The notes: generated by a model from the sequence alone, not told the origin. A stretch of 64,000 nt of DNA from Streptomyces sp. BA2 (GCF_009769735.1 NZ_WSRO01000002.1:7861001-7925000), one strand, 5' to 3'; shown: positions 21,928 to 31,420, numbered from the stretch's first letter. Program-made: numbers and translations.

Positions 21928-24900
21928 ATGGCACAGCCCGACAAGACCGCCGCCCGCTACCTGCTCTCCGACCTCGACCCCCTGCCGTACCCGCGACGGC
22001 TGCGGGAGATCGCCGAGAGTGCCCGGGACTTCGCGGGGCGCGGCGCGCTGCGGTCCGTCCTAGAAGAGCTGGAGAGCGGCGGCCCGTACGAGCGCGGGGT
22101 CGCCATCCTGCTGGCCTGCGCCGGGAGGGACGCCGAGTGGACCGGGGCGCGGCTCGCCGACCCCGACCCCTTCGTGCGGGGGCACGCGCTGCGGGCCGCG
22201 GAGAGCCATGGCGTTCCGGACACGGCGTTCGAGGCAGCGCTCGACGACGCTTCCGAAGCGGTGCGACGGCAGTTGCTGCGGGCGATCGTCGCCGAGGGCC
22301 GCACCGCGCTTGCCGATCGCGTCATCGGCCCGCTGCGGCAACAGTGGGGTGACGTCGAGGCGGCCAGGCTGCTGCCCGGCTGCTCGGGCCCTGTGGTGCA
22401 GCGGCTGCTGCCGGGGCTCTTCCATGCCGTACGGGGGTGGCGGCCCTTGGCGAAGAGGCACGCGGGTGTGCTGCTCGATGTCGCGGTACGCGAGCTCGCA
22501 GCGCTGCCCGACGCGCTGCGGGACACGTGGTGGCAGCGGTACGCGGCAGGGATCGCCGCCGTTACGGACGCGGAGCCGGTGCGGGTGCTCGACCTGCTGG
22601 AACGGTTCTCTCCCAGCGCTTTCCCGGTCCAACTGCGCCCGCATCTGGGTGTATTGGCTGACGCGGCACCGGGGCGCGTCCTCACGATCCTGTCCGGGAC
22701 CTGGGGGTGGCCGCTGCGCCGCAGTGGCGCGCTCACGTCCTCCGTGCTGCACAAGCTCGCCCGCTCGGGCGCTCCCGAACTCCTCACCTACGCCCGCACC
22801 ATCGCCGACGACTCCGACGACCTCGCCCGGCTGATGCGCGCCCACGCGCCCGCGGAGCGCGCCGCCGTCCACGCGCGTGCCGTAGAAGGGCGCGGCGCGG
22901 GGTCCGCCACCGTCGACGGAGTCATCCTCGGCGCGCTGCCCCGCAGTGCCGTCGCCGAAGAGGCGCGGCGGATGGCCGGGCGGGCCAAGGAGCAGGGCGC
23001 GCACTGGAGTTCCGTGCTGCTCGCCGAGTCCTTCCTGCCCTGCGCCGAGGTGCGCGACCGCCTGGTGGCAGCGACCCGGCGCCCCGCCGCCGATGACCGC
23101 GCCGAGGCGTGGCCGCTGCTCGTCCGCAATGCGGCACGGTCCGGCGAGAGGGCCCAAGTCACCGCCGTACTCGCGGAGATGACCCGGCTCGCGAACGAGC
23201 AGGACCCGGTGCGGTCCGCCGCCCTGACCGCGCTCGCCGAGACCCGGCCCGCCCTCTTCGGAGTCGACGCCGAACCGCTCCTCGACCGGATCTCCGCCGA
23301 CGCCGTCGCGGCCCGCGACTCCTCGCACGCCACCCGCGGCGGCCTCAGCCGCCTGGCCGTCGCCGTACTGCGCGAACACGCGGCGGGCGGGCAGCGGGAG
23401 TTGGTGAACTGGGCACTGCGCACCCTCGTCCGTATCTCCGGCAACACCGGCGGCGCCGACCTCGGACGCCTCGACCGCACCCTGCGCCGCGGCCAGGAGC
23501 ACGACGTCTTCGATGCGCTGCGACCCTGGATCGAGGCGGGCGCGGAGAAGGCCGACTACAGCCTCGCCTTCGCGCTGGCCCGGGCGGTCGGCCGACGCGC
23601 CGCTGGGATGAGGGAGCTGCAGGAACTCCTGTGGCAGGCCATCCGGTTCGGCAGCAACGCGACGGTGTCGAGGGCGATCGACCTGTGGCTCGAACCGCCC
23701 GCGACCCGCGATGAACGCGTCGCCCGCGTCCTGGCACAGGATCCGTCGACGGGCGTGCTCACCCCGGTCCGCTCCGTGCTGTGCGCCCGCCGCACGGACC
23801 TGCTCGACCAACTCCTGACCGGCACGCCGCCGTACGGGCGGTTCCTGACCAAGGGCGCGGCCTGGACCGTGCCCGCCTACGCCCAGCAGATCCGCCGCTG
23901 GCTGCCACGTCAACAGGAGGCGCTGGCACGGCAGTTGGAACGGGCCGCCGGTGACGCGGGTCTTCCGCAGTGGGATCGCGCCGCGGCGATCGCACGCGGC
24001 GCGGCCGTTCCCGGCGCGGGGGAGGAGCTAGTCCGCCGCTGGGCCGGATCACCCGACATCGTGCTCGCGGAGGCGGCCATCGGCGCCCTCGCGCACACCT
24101 CGCGGCCCGGGGACACGCTGCCCGAGCTGCTCGCGCACGCGGGGGGTGAGCGGGCCCGGGTCGCGGTGTACGCGGCGACGCAGGCGTCACGTCATGTCGC
24201 ACCGTCCCGGCTCGCGGCACAGTTGCGGGAGGTCCTGTGCGGGCCCGGCAAGAAGGTGACGAGCCGCAAGGAGGCCGCGCGTCTCGCCGCCGTACGGCTG
24301 CCCGCGCCCGAGGCGGCGTCGTTGCTCGGCGATGCCTACGAGGCGCCGGACGCCCACCGTGACGTACGGGCGGCGTGTGTCGCCTTCGCGGGCGGGCTGC
24401 TCGGTGAGGAACGGGTGTGGGGGCTGCTGAGGGACGCCGCAGGGGGCGAGGCGGTGCTGCGGACGGCGGTGCTGCGGGTGCGGCCCCTCGACCTGGCGGA
24501 GGGACACCGGGAGCGGTACGCGTGCCTCGTGCGCGAGGTGGTGGGAACGGACGACGACGAGGCGGCCGCCCTCGCGCTCGCCGCGCTCGCCCGATGGGCC
24601 CCGTGGTCGCCGGACGCGGCTTCGGTCCTCGCGGATGCGGTCGCGGATCTCGACCGGCGGTCCACGTGGCAGGTGGCCGCGCGGGGGCTCGTGGCGGCGG
24701 CGGCGACCGCGCCGCGGGGCGCAGAGGCGTTGTGCGGGGCGCTGGCGGCGCTGGCGGATTCCGATGCGCCTGTGCCGCAGGACCGGGATCTTCCCGCGCG
24801 GCGGCGGATCGAGTACGTGGCGCAGACGCTGGCAGACGCCGACGAGGCGTACCGGGCTGTTGCACTCCGCGCGGGCGAGCTTCTTGCCGGGTACGGGGAT

Positions 24901-25281
24901 TTCGTGCCGCAGGCCGCTGAGCTGCTGGCCGGTGCGGTCGCGCTGGACGCGGAGCCCGCTGAGGTGGCTCGGGCCCTGTTTCGGCTCGCCCGGCTGCACG
25001 AGGGGCGTCCCGCGCTGGCGGTGCGGACCGCCGCCACGCTGGGGGAGTACCTCGGCGACTCGGAGCGAGCGGGGGAGACGGCCCCGCTGCTGCCCGTCGC
25101 CCGCATCCTCACCGAGGACGGCGGCCACGCGTCGGGTCTCTTCGCCGTGGCGGCGGTGGAAGCCCTGGGCGAGCGGACGGACTGGGCGGGCCGGTGGCGG
25201 GATGTACTCGTGTCCCTGCGGGGTCACGGCGTCCCGGACGTACGGGACGCGGCGCTGGCTGTCTGCACGTCGTACGAGTGA
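21928..25281 (+). CDS. Large alpha-helical repeat protein (HEAT-like), unknown function
   Basis: I recognise no named domain in this 1117-residue cytoplasmic protein. It is built almost entirely from leucine/alanine-rich helices in repeating pairs, for example DPDPFVRGHALRAAESHG, DDASEAVRRQLLRAIV and DPVRSAALTALAETRP. This is the pattern of HEAT or ARM solenoids used as protein-binding scaffolds. There is no signal peptide, membrane segment or ATP-binding motif. The ATG at 21928 is the first plausible start and has no strong ribosome site. It stands alone between the tRNA and a strong terminator. It could be a scaffold for a regulatory or DNA-associated complex, but that is speculation. Confidence 0.8.
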   Translation: MAQPDKTAARYLLSDLDPLPYPRRLREIAESARDFAGRGALRSVLEELESGGPYERGVAILLACAGRDAEWTGARLADPDPFVRGHALRAAESHGVPDTAFEAALDDASEAVRRQLLRAIVAEGRTALADRVIGPLRQQWGDVEAARLLPGCSGPVVQRLLPGLFHAVRGWRPLAKRHAGVLLDVAVRELAALPDALRDTWWQRYAAGIAAVTDAEPVRVLDLLERFSPSAFPVQLRPHLGVLADAAPGRVLTILSGTWGWPLRRSGALTSSVLHKLARSGAPELLTYARTIADDSDDLARLMRAHAPAERAAVHARAVEGRGAGSATVDGVILGALPRSAVAEEARRMAGRAKEQGAHWSSVLLAESFLPCAEVRDRLVAATRRPAADDRAEAWPLLVRNAARSGERAQVTAVLAEMTRLANEQDPVRSAALTALAETRPALFGVDAEPLLDRISADAVAARDSSHATRGGLSRLAVAVLREHAAGGQRELVNWALRTLVRISGNTGGADLGRLDRTLRRGQEHDVFDALRPWIEAGAEKADYSLAFALARAVGRRAAGMRELQELLWQAIRFGSNATVSRAIDLWLEPPATRDERVARVLAQDPSTGVLTPVRSVLCARRTDLLDQLLTGTPPYGRFLTKGAAWTVPAYAQQIRRWLPRQQEALARQLERAAGDAGLPQWDRAAAIARGAAVPGAGEELVRRWAGSPDIVLAEAAIGALAHTSRPGDTLPELLAHAGGERARVAVYAATQASRHVAPSRLAAQLREVLCGPGKKVTSRKEAARLAAVRLPAPEAASLLGDAYEAPDAHRDVRAACVAFAGGLLGEERVWGLLRDAAGGEAVLRTAVLRVRPLDLAEGHRERYACLVREVVGTDDDEAAALALAALARWAPWSPDAASVLADAVADLDRRSTWQVAARGLVAAAATAPRGAEALCGALAALADSDAPVPQDRDLPARRRIEYVAQTLADADEAYRAVALRAGELLAGYGDFVPQAAELLAGAVALDAEPAEVARALFRLARLHEGRPALAVRTAATLGEYLGDSERAGETAPLLPVARILTEDGGHASGLFAVAAVEALGERTDWAGRWRDVLVSLRGHGVPDVRDAALAVCTSYE

Positions 25282-25291
25282 CGTTCTGTCC

Positions 25292-25317
25292 GGTGGGTGG
25301 GTTTTATCCCACCCACC
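25292..25317. terminator. Hairpin terminator with TTTT loop
   Basis: GGTGGGTGGG and CCCACCCACC form a perfect 10-base-pair stem around TTTTAT, between the convergent HEAT-like and desaturase genes. Related G-rich sequence (GGGTGGGTGGGTGGGGG) occurs at 55743-55759. Confidence 0.85.
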
Positions 25318-25347
25318 CACCCGATCACCCCGCAGGGGCAGGGTGCC

Positions 25348-26319
25348 CTACTTCCCCCGAGCAGCCATCCGCGCCTTGCGAGCAGCAAGCTTCTCGTCGA
25401 ACTTGGCGGCCTCGGTGTCGAGCCCGTTCATGTACAGACCGAGCTCCTCCTGCGCCTTGAGACCCTCGGGGCCGAGCCCGTCGATTTCCAAGACCTTGAG
25501 GTAGCGCAGGACGGGCTGGATCACGTCGTCGTGGTGGATGCGCATGTTGTAGATCTCGCCGATCGCCATCTGCGCGGCGGCCCGCTCGAAGCCGGGCATG
25601 CCGTGTCCGGGCATCCGGAAGTTGACCACGACGTCGCGCACGGACTGCATGGTCAGGTCGGGGGCGAGCTCGAAGGCCGCGCCCAGGAGGTTGCGGTAGA
25701 AGACCATGTGCAGGTTCTCGTCGGTGGCGATGCGCGCCAGCATGCGGTCGCAGACCGGGTCGCCCGACTGGTGGCCGGTGTTGCGGTGCGAGACGCGGGT
25801 CGCGAGCTCCTGGAAGGCCACGTACGCGACCGAGTGCAGCATCGAGTGGCGGTTGTCGGACTCGAAGCCCTCGGCCATGTGCGCCATGCGGAACTGCTCG
25901 AGCTTGTCCGGGTCCACGGCACGCGAAGCCAGGAGGTAGTCACGCATCACGATGCCGTGGCGGCCCTCCTCGGCGGTCCAGCGGTGCACCCAGGTGCCCC
26001 AGGCGCCGTCGCGGCCGAAGAGGGATGCGATCTCGTGGTGGTAGCTGGGGAGGTTGTCCTCGGTCAGGAGGTTGACGACGAGGGCGATCTTGCCGATGTC
26101 GGTGACCTTGGACTGCTCGGGCTCCCAGGCCTCGCCGTCCTCGAAGTAGCCGGGGAAGTTCCGGGCGTCGGAGAACGGCACGTACTCGTGCGGCATCCAG
26201 TCCTTCGCCACCTTCAGGTGGCGGTTGAGCTCCTTCTCGACCACTTCTTCCAGGGCGAACAGCAACCGGGCATCGGTCCAGTCGTCCGTGCTGCCGAGAT
26301 GAGGAGAGGTGATCGTCAC
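25348..26319 (-). CDS. Acyl-[acyl-carrier-protein] desaturase, soluble di-iron
   Basis: The 323-residue enzyme introduces a double bond into acyl chains bound to ACP, using oxygen and reduced ferredoxin. The di-iron ligands are visible in two pairs: E and H in LTEDNLPSYHHE, and EEGRH in HRWTAEEGRHGIVMRDYL, matched by the later E and H in IATDENLHMVFYR. The protein matches the plant-type and mycobacterial DesA soluble desaturases in length and has no membrane helix. It lies alone on the minus strand. The upstream region carries two inverted repeats (26375-26396 and 26398-26415) and repeated CGTAGGTTA elements, suggesting control by a TetR-type fatty-acid sensor. Confidence 0.95.
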   Translation of the reverse strand: MTITSPHLGSTDDWTDARLLFALEEVVEKELNRHLKVAKDWMPHEYVPFSDARNFPGYFEDGEAWEPEQSKVTDIGKIALVVNLLTEDNLPSYHHEIASLFGRDGAWGTWVHRWTAEEGRHGIVMRDYLLASRAVDPDKLEQFRMAHMAEGFESDNRHSMLHSVAYVAFQELATRVSHRNTGHQSGDPVCDRMLARIATDENLHMVFYRNLLGAAFELAPDLTMQSVRDVVVNFRMPGHGMPGFERAAAQMAIGEIYNMRIHHDDVIQPVLRYLKVLEIDGLGPEGLKAQEELGLYMNGLDTEAAKFDEKLAARKARMAARGK

Positions 26320-26374
26320 GGGGGCTCCAGGGGGACGGGAGTTTTTTTACGGATTACGTGCGTAGGGGTTACGC

Positions 26375-26396
26375 GATAGCACGAGCGGGTGCTATC
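26375..26396. promoter_or_regulatory. Inverted repeat GATAGCAC/GTGCTATC upstream of desaturase
   Basis: GATAGCAC and GTGCTATC are perfect inverted arms separated by six bases. The site lies 56 bases before the desaturase start and next to a second palindrome. It may be a leader hairpin or an operator. Confidence 0.55.
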
Positions 26397-26397
26397 T

Positions 26398-26415
26398 ACC
26401 TACGGTCTCGTAGGT
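26398..26415. promoter_or_regulatory. Palindromic operator upstream of the desaturase gene
   Basis: ACCTACGGTCTCGTAGGT has seven-base perfect arms and a four-base centre. The half-site CGTAGGTTA occurs again at 26409-26417 and 26424-26432 in direct order. A TetR-family fatty-acid regulator is the likely binder by analogy; none is encoded next to it. Confidence 0.6.
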
Positions 26416-26501
26416 TACGTTGCCGTAGGTTAAGCGCTCCGTAAAGTGCTTGCGACAGCGGGGCCCATGTGCCCCTCTCGCCTCAGTCGCCCCAGGACTG
26501 G

Positions 26502-27278
26502 TCAGACGTACAACCCCCTGAGACGCACTGAGAGGCATGTCACACAGCCTTCGAGCTTCTCGAACTCCCGAATATCCACCACGACGGGATCGAAACCGAG
26601 ATCCGCGAGCAGCTCCGCGCTCTTCGGCGCGCTCGCTGCCATCAGCAGCTTCGCGCCGCCGAGCAGCACCACGTGGGCCCCGGACTCCTCGGGTACGGGC
26701 AGGAAGCGCGGGAAGAGCGAAGGGGAGTCCACGAGCGGCGGGTGGCCGATGACCGTGCCGTCCGACAGCGCCGTCACCGCCGACTTCAGATGCAGGACCT
26801 TGCTGACGGGGACGGCCACGACCCGCGCCCCCAGCGGCTCGAAGACGGCCCGCAGCTGCCGGACGCCGGCGGCGTTCGTGCGCCCGCCACGCCCTACGTA
26901 GATCGTGTCGTCGATTTTGAGGATGTCGCCGCCGTCCAGCGTGCCCGGCTCCCACACCCAGTTCACGGAGGCGCCGAGCCGGGCCACCGCCTCCTCCACG
27001 GCGGCCGTCTCCGCCCGCCGGGACTCGGCGCCGGGCCGGGCGATCAGCGCCACGTTGCGGAAGACGACGACCGTGTCCTCGACGAAGACCGAGTCCGGGC
27101 AGTCGTCGGCCGGCTCCACCTCGACCGTCTCCCAGCCGTGCGCCCGCAGCGCGTCGGCGTACGCCTCCCACTGTTCGATGGCGAGCCCGGCGTCCACCGG
27201 GGTGCGCTCGACGTGCGTGACCAGGCCTTCGGCGAGACGCGGGCTCGGACGGCGGATCAGCGCTTTCCTGCTGGGCAC
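26502..27278 (-). CDS. ddaH: Dimethylargininase / arginine-deiminase-like enzyme
   Basis: The 258-residue protein belongs to the DDAH branch of the guanidino-modifying enzymes, which convert N-methylated arginines to citrulline and methylamines. Family marks include DDCPDSVFVEDTVVVF, WEPGTLDGGDILKI, the active-site histidine in KVLHLKSAVT and the C-terminal nucleophile cysteine in LEGCVTCLSVRLRG. GTG 27278 is chosen as start because GGAG lies nine bases upstream and MPSRKALIRRPSP begins the conserved part. Some relatives act on other guanidino compounds, so the exact substrate is inferred. It is not obviously in an operon with the desaturase. Confidence 0.9.
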   Translation of the reverse strand: MPSRKALIRRPSPRLAEGLVTHVERTPVDAGLAIEQWEAYADALRAHGWETVEVEPADDCPDSVFVEDTVVVFRNVALIARPGAESRRAETAAVEEAVARLGASVNWVWEPGTLDGGDILKIDDTIYVGRGGRTNAAGVRQLRAVFEPLGARVVAVPVSKVLHLKSAVTALSDGTVIGHPPLVDSPSLFPRFLPVPEESGAHVVLLGGAKLLMAASAPKSAELLADLGFDPVVVDIREFEKLEGCVTCLSVRLRGLYV

Positions 27279-27351
27279 GGCTGGGTCTCCGTAGGTGCGG
27301 GAGTGGTGGGGCGCCCGGTCCGGCGGGGACCGGATCAAGGCGCTGCCGCCA

Positions 27352-29643
27352 TCATGCAGCGTGCGAGGGCTCCAGGCCCAGGTCTCGTCGCAGATGCGCG
27401 GCGGTGAACGATCCTTCCGCGTCGATCAGCTGCTCCGGAGTGCCCTCGAAGACGATCCGGCCGCCGTGCTTGCCGCCGTCGGGGCCGAGGTCGATCACCC
27501 AGTCCGCGTGCTTGACGACCTGGAGGTTGTGCTCGACGACGATCACGGTGTTCCCCGCGTCGACGAGGCGGTCCAGGAGGGCGAGCAGGCCGTCCACGTC
27601 CGCCATGTGCAGACCGGTCGTCGGCTCGTCCAGGACGTACGTCGTGCCGGTGCGGTGCAGTTGCGTGGCGAGCTTGATGCGCTGCCGCTCGCCGCCCGAC
27701 AGGGTGCTCAGCGGCTGTCCGAGCGTCAGGTAGGTGAGCCCCACGTCGTGCAGGGCCCGCAGCCTGCGCCGCATGGCCGTGTCGTCGACCGCGGTGAGGA
27801 AGTCGAGGGCGCCGTCGGCCGTCATGTCGAGCACATCGGCGATGGAGCTGCCGCCGACGGTCAGCCGGAGCACCTCTTCCTTGAAGCGGCGCCCCTCGCA
27901 CGCCTCGCAGGTCGTCGTCACCGGATCCATGAACGCGAGGTCGCTGTAGATGATCCCGCGCCCCTGGCAACTCTCGCACGCGCCATGGGAGTTGAAGCTG
28001 AAGAGCCCGGCCTCCTTGCCGGTCTCGCGCGCGAACAGCTTGCGCAGCGAATCCATGATCCCGAGGTACGTCGCCGGGGTCGAGCGGCCCGAGATGCCGA
28101 TGCTCGACTGGTCCACGACCACGGCGTCCGGATGCTCGGCCACGAACGCCCCCGACACCAGCGTGCTCTTGCCCGAGCCCGCGACGCCCGTCACCGCTGT
28201 GAGCACCCCCGTCGGCACGCGCACGCTGACGTCCTTGAGGTTGTGCAGATCGGCGCCCTTGACCCACCGCCCGCCGATGGCCTCGCGCGGGCTCTCCTTG
28301 ATGCCGGTGGAGCGCCGCAGGTGCCGGCCGGTGAGGGTGTCGGCGCGCCGAAGCTCGTCCGGTGTTCCCTCGAAGACGACCAGACCGCCGTCCGTGCCCG
28401 CCGCCGGGCCCATGTCGACGATGTGGTCGGCGACGGCGATCACGTCCGGGTCGTGCTCGACGACCAGGACAGTGTTCCCCTTGTCGCGCAGGCGCAGCAG
28501 CAGGTCGTTGAGCCGCCCCACGTCACGCGGGTGCAGGCCGACGCTCGGCTCGTCGAAGATGTACGTCATGCCGGTCAGGCTCGAGCCGAGGTGCCGCACG
28601 GTCTTCAGGCGCTGCCCCTCGCCGCCGGACAGCGTGGACGTCTCGCGGCCGAGGCTGAGGTAGCCGAGCCCGATGGCCTCGATCCGTTCGAGCGCCGCCA
28701 CCGCCGCCGACGCGATCGGTCCCGCCACCGGGTCGTCGATCGGCTCCAGGGCCGCGATGAGGTCGGTGACCTCCATGCGCGAGCAGTCGGCGATGTTCAT
28801 GCCGCCGATACGGGTGGCGAGCGCCGCCTGGTTGAGCCGCGCCCCGTCGCAGGCGTCGCACTCGCCCTCGACGAGGAAGCGCTGCACGAGGTCGCGGGTC
28901 TTCTGGGAGAGCGTCGACAGATCGCGGTTGAGGTAGAGCCGCTCGAAGCGGTCGGCGAGCCCTTCGTAGTCGATGTCGCGCGCGCCGCCGGTGTTGTCGA
29001 CGTTGACCTTGCCGCCGTGCTTTCCGCCGCGCATGAGGAACTCCCGCTCCCGCGCGGTGAACCGGCCCACCGGCTTGTGCGTGTCCAGGTCGGGGGTGTT
29101 GGTGTACGTCTGGCCCTGCCAGGTTCCCGCGGCGAACGGCGGGAAGAGGATCGCGCCGTCCGCCAGGGACTTGGCGGGGTCGAGGATGCGGTCGTAGTCG
29201 GGCCGCACGGTCTTGCCGAGGCCGTGGCACCGGGGACACATGCCCGACGGGTCGTTGAACGAGTACGCGGTGGCCGGACCGGCACTCGGTGTGCCGTGCC
29301 GCGAGAACAGCACGCGCATCACCGAGTAGATGTCCGTCATCGTGCCCACCGTCGACCGGGAGTGGCCGCCGATCGGCCGTTGGTCGACGACGATCGCGGG
29401 CGAGAGGTCCTCGATGGTCTCCGCGTGCGGCCGCTCGTACTTCGGCAGCCGGTTGCGGACGAACCACGTGAAGGTCTCGTTCAGCTGACGCTGCGACTCG
29501 ACCGCGATCGTGTCGAACACGACCGACGACTTCCCCGACCCCGATACGCCGGTGAAGACGGTGAGCTGGTCCTTGGGAACGCGCAGGCTCACCTCCTTGA
29601 GGTTGTTCTCACGGGCTCCTGTGATGGTGATGTATTGGTGCAT
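27352..29643 (-). CDS. UvrA-like ABC ATPase, drug-resistance-type paralogue
   Basis: The 763-residue protein has two ABC ATPase modules of the UvrA type: Walker A GVSGSGKSS and GVAGSGKST, signatures LSGGEGQR and LSGGERQR, and Walker B segments IFDEPS and VLDEPT. Cysteine pairs for zinc are present (CPRCHGLG, CDACDGAR, CESCQGRG, CEACEGRR). It is about 250 residues shorter than housekeeping UvrA and so lacks the usual UvrB-binding insertion. Such short UvrA paralogues act in self-resistance to DNA-binding drugs in antibiotic producers. The ATG at 29643 gives the conserved MHQYITITGARENNLK; a TTG six codons earlier is possible. It follows the ABC-F gene by 10 bases, in one operon. Confidence 0.92.
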   Translation of the reverse strand: MHQYITITGARENNLKEVSLRVPKDQLTVFTGVSGSGKSSVVFDTIAVESQRQLNETFTWFVRNRLPKYERPHAETIEDLSPAIVVDQRPIGGHSRSTVGTMTDIYSVMRVLFSRHGTPSAGPATAYSFNDPSGMCPRCHGLGKTVRPDYDRILDPAKSLADGAILFPPFAAGTWQGQTYTNTPDLDTHKPVGRFTAREREFLMRGGKHGGKVNVDNTGGARDIDYEGLADRFERLYLNRDLSTLSQKTRDLVQRFLVEGECDACDGARLNQAALATRIGGMNIADCSRMEVTDLIAALEPIDDPVAGPIASAAVAALERIEAIGLGYLSLGRETSTLSGGEGQRLKTVRHLGSSLTGMTYIFDEPSVGLHPRDVGRLNDLLLRLRDKGNTVLVVEHDPDVIAVADHIVDMGPAAGTDGGLVVFEGTPDELRRADTLTGRHLRRSTGIKESPREAIGGRWVKGADLHNLKDVSVRVPTGVLTAVTGVAGSGKSTLVSGAFVAEHPDAVVVDQSSIGISGRSTPATYLGIMDSLRKLFARETGKEAGLFSFNSHGACESCQGRGIIYSDLAFMDPVTTTCEACEGRRFKEEVLRLTVGGSSIADVLDMTADGALDFLTAVDDTAMRRRLRALHDVGLTYLTLGQPLSTLSGGERQRIKLATQLHRTGTTYVLDEPTTGLHMADVDGLLALLDRLVDAGNTVIVVEHNLQVVKHADWVIDLGPDGGKHGGRIVFEGTPEQLIDAEGSFTAAHLRRDLGLEPSHAA

Positions 29644-29653
29644 ACACGCGAAG

Positions 29654-31285
29654 CTAGCCAAAATACCCGACAGCTTCTGTCCTGATTTCCTTGATTTCTC
29701 CGTCCAGGAGCAGCCAGCGTGTGATGCCGATCGACTCCAGGAACGGCACGTCGTGACTGGCCACGATCAGCGCCCCCTCGTACGACTCCAGGGCCGTGGC
29801 GAGCTGCTTCACGCTCGCCATGTCGAGGTTGTTCGTCGGCTCGTCGAGCATCAGGAGCTGCGGCGCGGGCTCCGCGAGCAGCAGCGCGGCGAGCGCCGCA
29901 CGGAACCGCTCGCCGCCCGACAGGGTCGCCGCACGCTGATCGGCTCGCGCCCCCTTGAACAGGAAGCGGGCCAGGCGGGCCCGGATCCTGTTGTTGGTGG
30001 CGTCGGGGGCGTAGCGTGCCACGTTCTCGGCGACGGTCCGCTCCTCGTCGAGCACGTCGAGCCGCTGGGGCAGGAAACGCAGGGGGACGTGCGCCCATGC
30101 CTCACCCTCCACGGCCTCCAGCTGTCCGGCGATCGTCCGCAGGAGCGTGGTCTTGCCTGCGCCGTTGCGGCCGATCAGAGCGACCCGCTCGGGGCCGCGC
30201 AGCTCGAACTCGCCCTGTACGCGCGCTCCGTAGCGCAGGGACAGCTCGCGCAGGGTGAGCACGGTGCGGCCTGGCGGGACCGCGGTGAACGGCAGGTCGA
30301 CGCGGATCTCGTCGTCGTCCCGCACCGCCTCGACGGCGTCGTCCAGGCGCTCCTTCGCCTCGCTGAGCTTCTCCTCGTGCATGATGCGGTGCTTGCCCGC
30401 GGACACCTGGGCCTGGCGCTTGCGCTCGCCCATGACGACCTTCGGCTCGCGCTTGGTGTCCCACATCTTCTGGCCGTACCTTTTGCGACGGGCCAACTTG
30501 ACCTGGGCGTCGGCCAGTTCGCGTTTCTGCTTCTTCAGGTCGGACTCGGCGACGCGCACCATGCGCTCCGCCGCTTCCTGTTCGGCGGCGAGCGCCTCCT
30601 CGTACGCGGAGAAGTTGCCTCCGTACCACTTGAGCTCTCCGTCCCGCAGGTCGGCGATCTGGTCGACCAGATCGAGGAGTTCACGGTCGTGGCTGACCAC
30701 CACCAGGACCCCCGACCAGGCATCGACGGCCGCGTACAGGCGCCGACGGGCGTACAGGTCGAGGTTGTTGGTGGGTTCGTCGAGCAGCAGCACGTCGGGC
30801 CGGCGCAGCAGCAGCGCGGCCAGGCGCAGCAGCACGGACTCGCCGCCCGACACCTCGCCGGTGGTGCGGTCGAGGCCGATGTGGCCGAGGCCGAGCTGAT
30901 CGAGGGTCGCCACGGCGCGCTCCTCGACGTCCCAGTCGTCACCGACCGCCGCGAAGTGCTCCTCGGCCACGTCGCCCGCCTCAATGGCGTGCAGGGCGGC
31001 GCGAGTTGCCGCGATGCCGAGCACCTCGTCGACGCGCAGACCGGTGTCGAGGGCGACGTTCTGCGGCAGATAGCCGATGTCACCCGCGACGTGGACGGCG
31101 CCATCGCTCGGCGTGAGTTCACCGGCGACGAGTTTCAACAGGGTTGACTTTCCTGACCCGTTGACGCCGATGAGGCCGGTCCTGCCGGGGCCGAAGGCCA
31201 CCTGGAGCCCGTCGAAGACACCGGTGCCGTCCGGCCAGGTGAAGTCGAGCGACGTGCACGTGATGGAAGTGGGGTAAGTAGACAT
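29654..31285 (-). CDS. ABC-F ribosome-associated ATPase, likely antibiotic resistance type
   Basis: The 543-residue soluble protein has two ABC domains and no membrane segment: Walker A GVNGSGKST and GRNGAGKTT, signatures VSGGESVLL and LSGGERFR, and Walker B LLLDEPTNNLD and LMLDEPTNNLD. The charged linker between them (about 230-320) is where ABC-F proteins reach into the ribosomal P/E site. Members either protect ribosomes from macrolides, lincosamides and pleuromutilins or tune translation. The ATG at 31285 has GAGG six bases upstream. A canonical promoter, a four-codon upstream ORF and a terminator-like hairpin precede it, as in drug-inducible ABC-F genes. It is co-transcribed with the UvrA-like gene. 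Confidence 0.93.
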   Translation of the reverse strand: MSTYPTSITCTSLDFTWPDGTGVFDGLQVAFGPGRTGLIGVNGSGKSTLLKLVAGELTPSDGAVHVAGDIGYLPQNVALDTGLRVDEVLGIAATRAALHAIEAGDVAEEHFAAVGDDWDVEERAVATLDQLGLGHIGLDRTTGEVSGGESVLLRLAALLLRRPDVLLLDEPTNNLDLYARRRLYAAVDAWSGVLVVVSHDRELLDLVDQIADLRDGELKWYGGNFSAYEEALAAEQEAAERMVRVAESDLKKQKRELADAQVKLARRKRYGQKMWDTKREPKVVMGERKRQAQVSAGKHRIMHEEKLSEAKERLDDAVEAVRDDDEIRVDLPFTAVPPGRTVLTLRELSLRYGARVQGEFELRGPERVALIGRNGAGKTTLLRTIAGQLEAVEGEAWAHVPLRFLPQRLDVLDEERTVAENVARYAPDATNNRIRARLARFLFKGARADQRAATLSGGERFRAALAALLLAEPAPQLLMLDEPTNNLDMASVKQLATALESYEGALIVASHDVPFLESIGITRWLLLDGEIKEIRTEAVGYFG

Positions 31286-31396
31286 GTGGTCCTCGCGGTT
31301 GCGTGAGATGAAGCGCGGTCAGGGGCAACGCGTTTCGGGACACCGCGGGGCGCGACAGCAGGACGGGAGCAGCGTCGTCACAGGAGGCGAGGGCAG

Positions 31397-31420
31397 AAAA
31401 ACGGGCCCTGCGTCAGGGGG
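31397..31420 (-). terminator. Terminator-like hairpin with U-tract in the ABC-F leader
   Basis: Read on the minus strand, CCCTG-ACG-CAGGG is followed by CCCGTTTTTC. A run of five T after a GC hairpin is rare in this genome region and suggests true intrinsic termination before the resistance genes. Confidence 0.55.
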
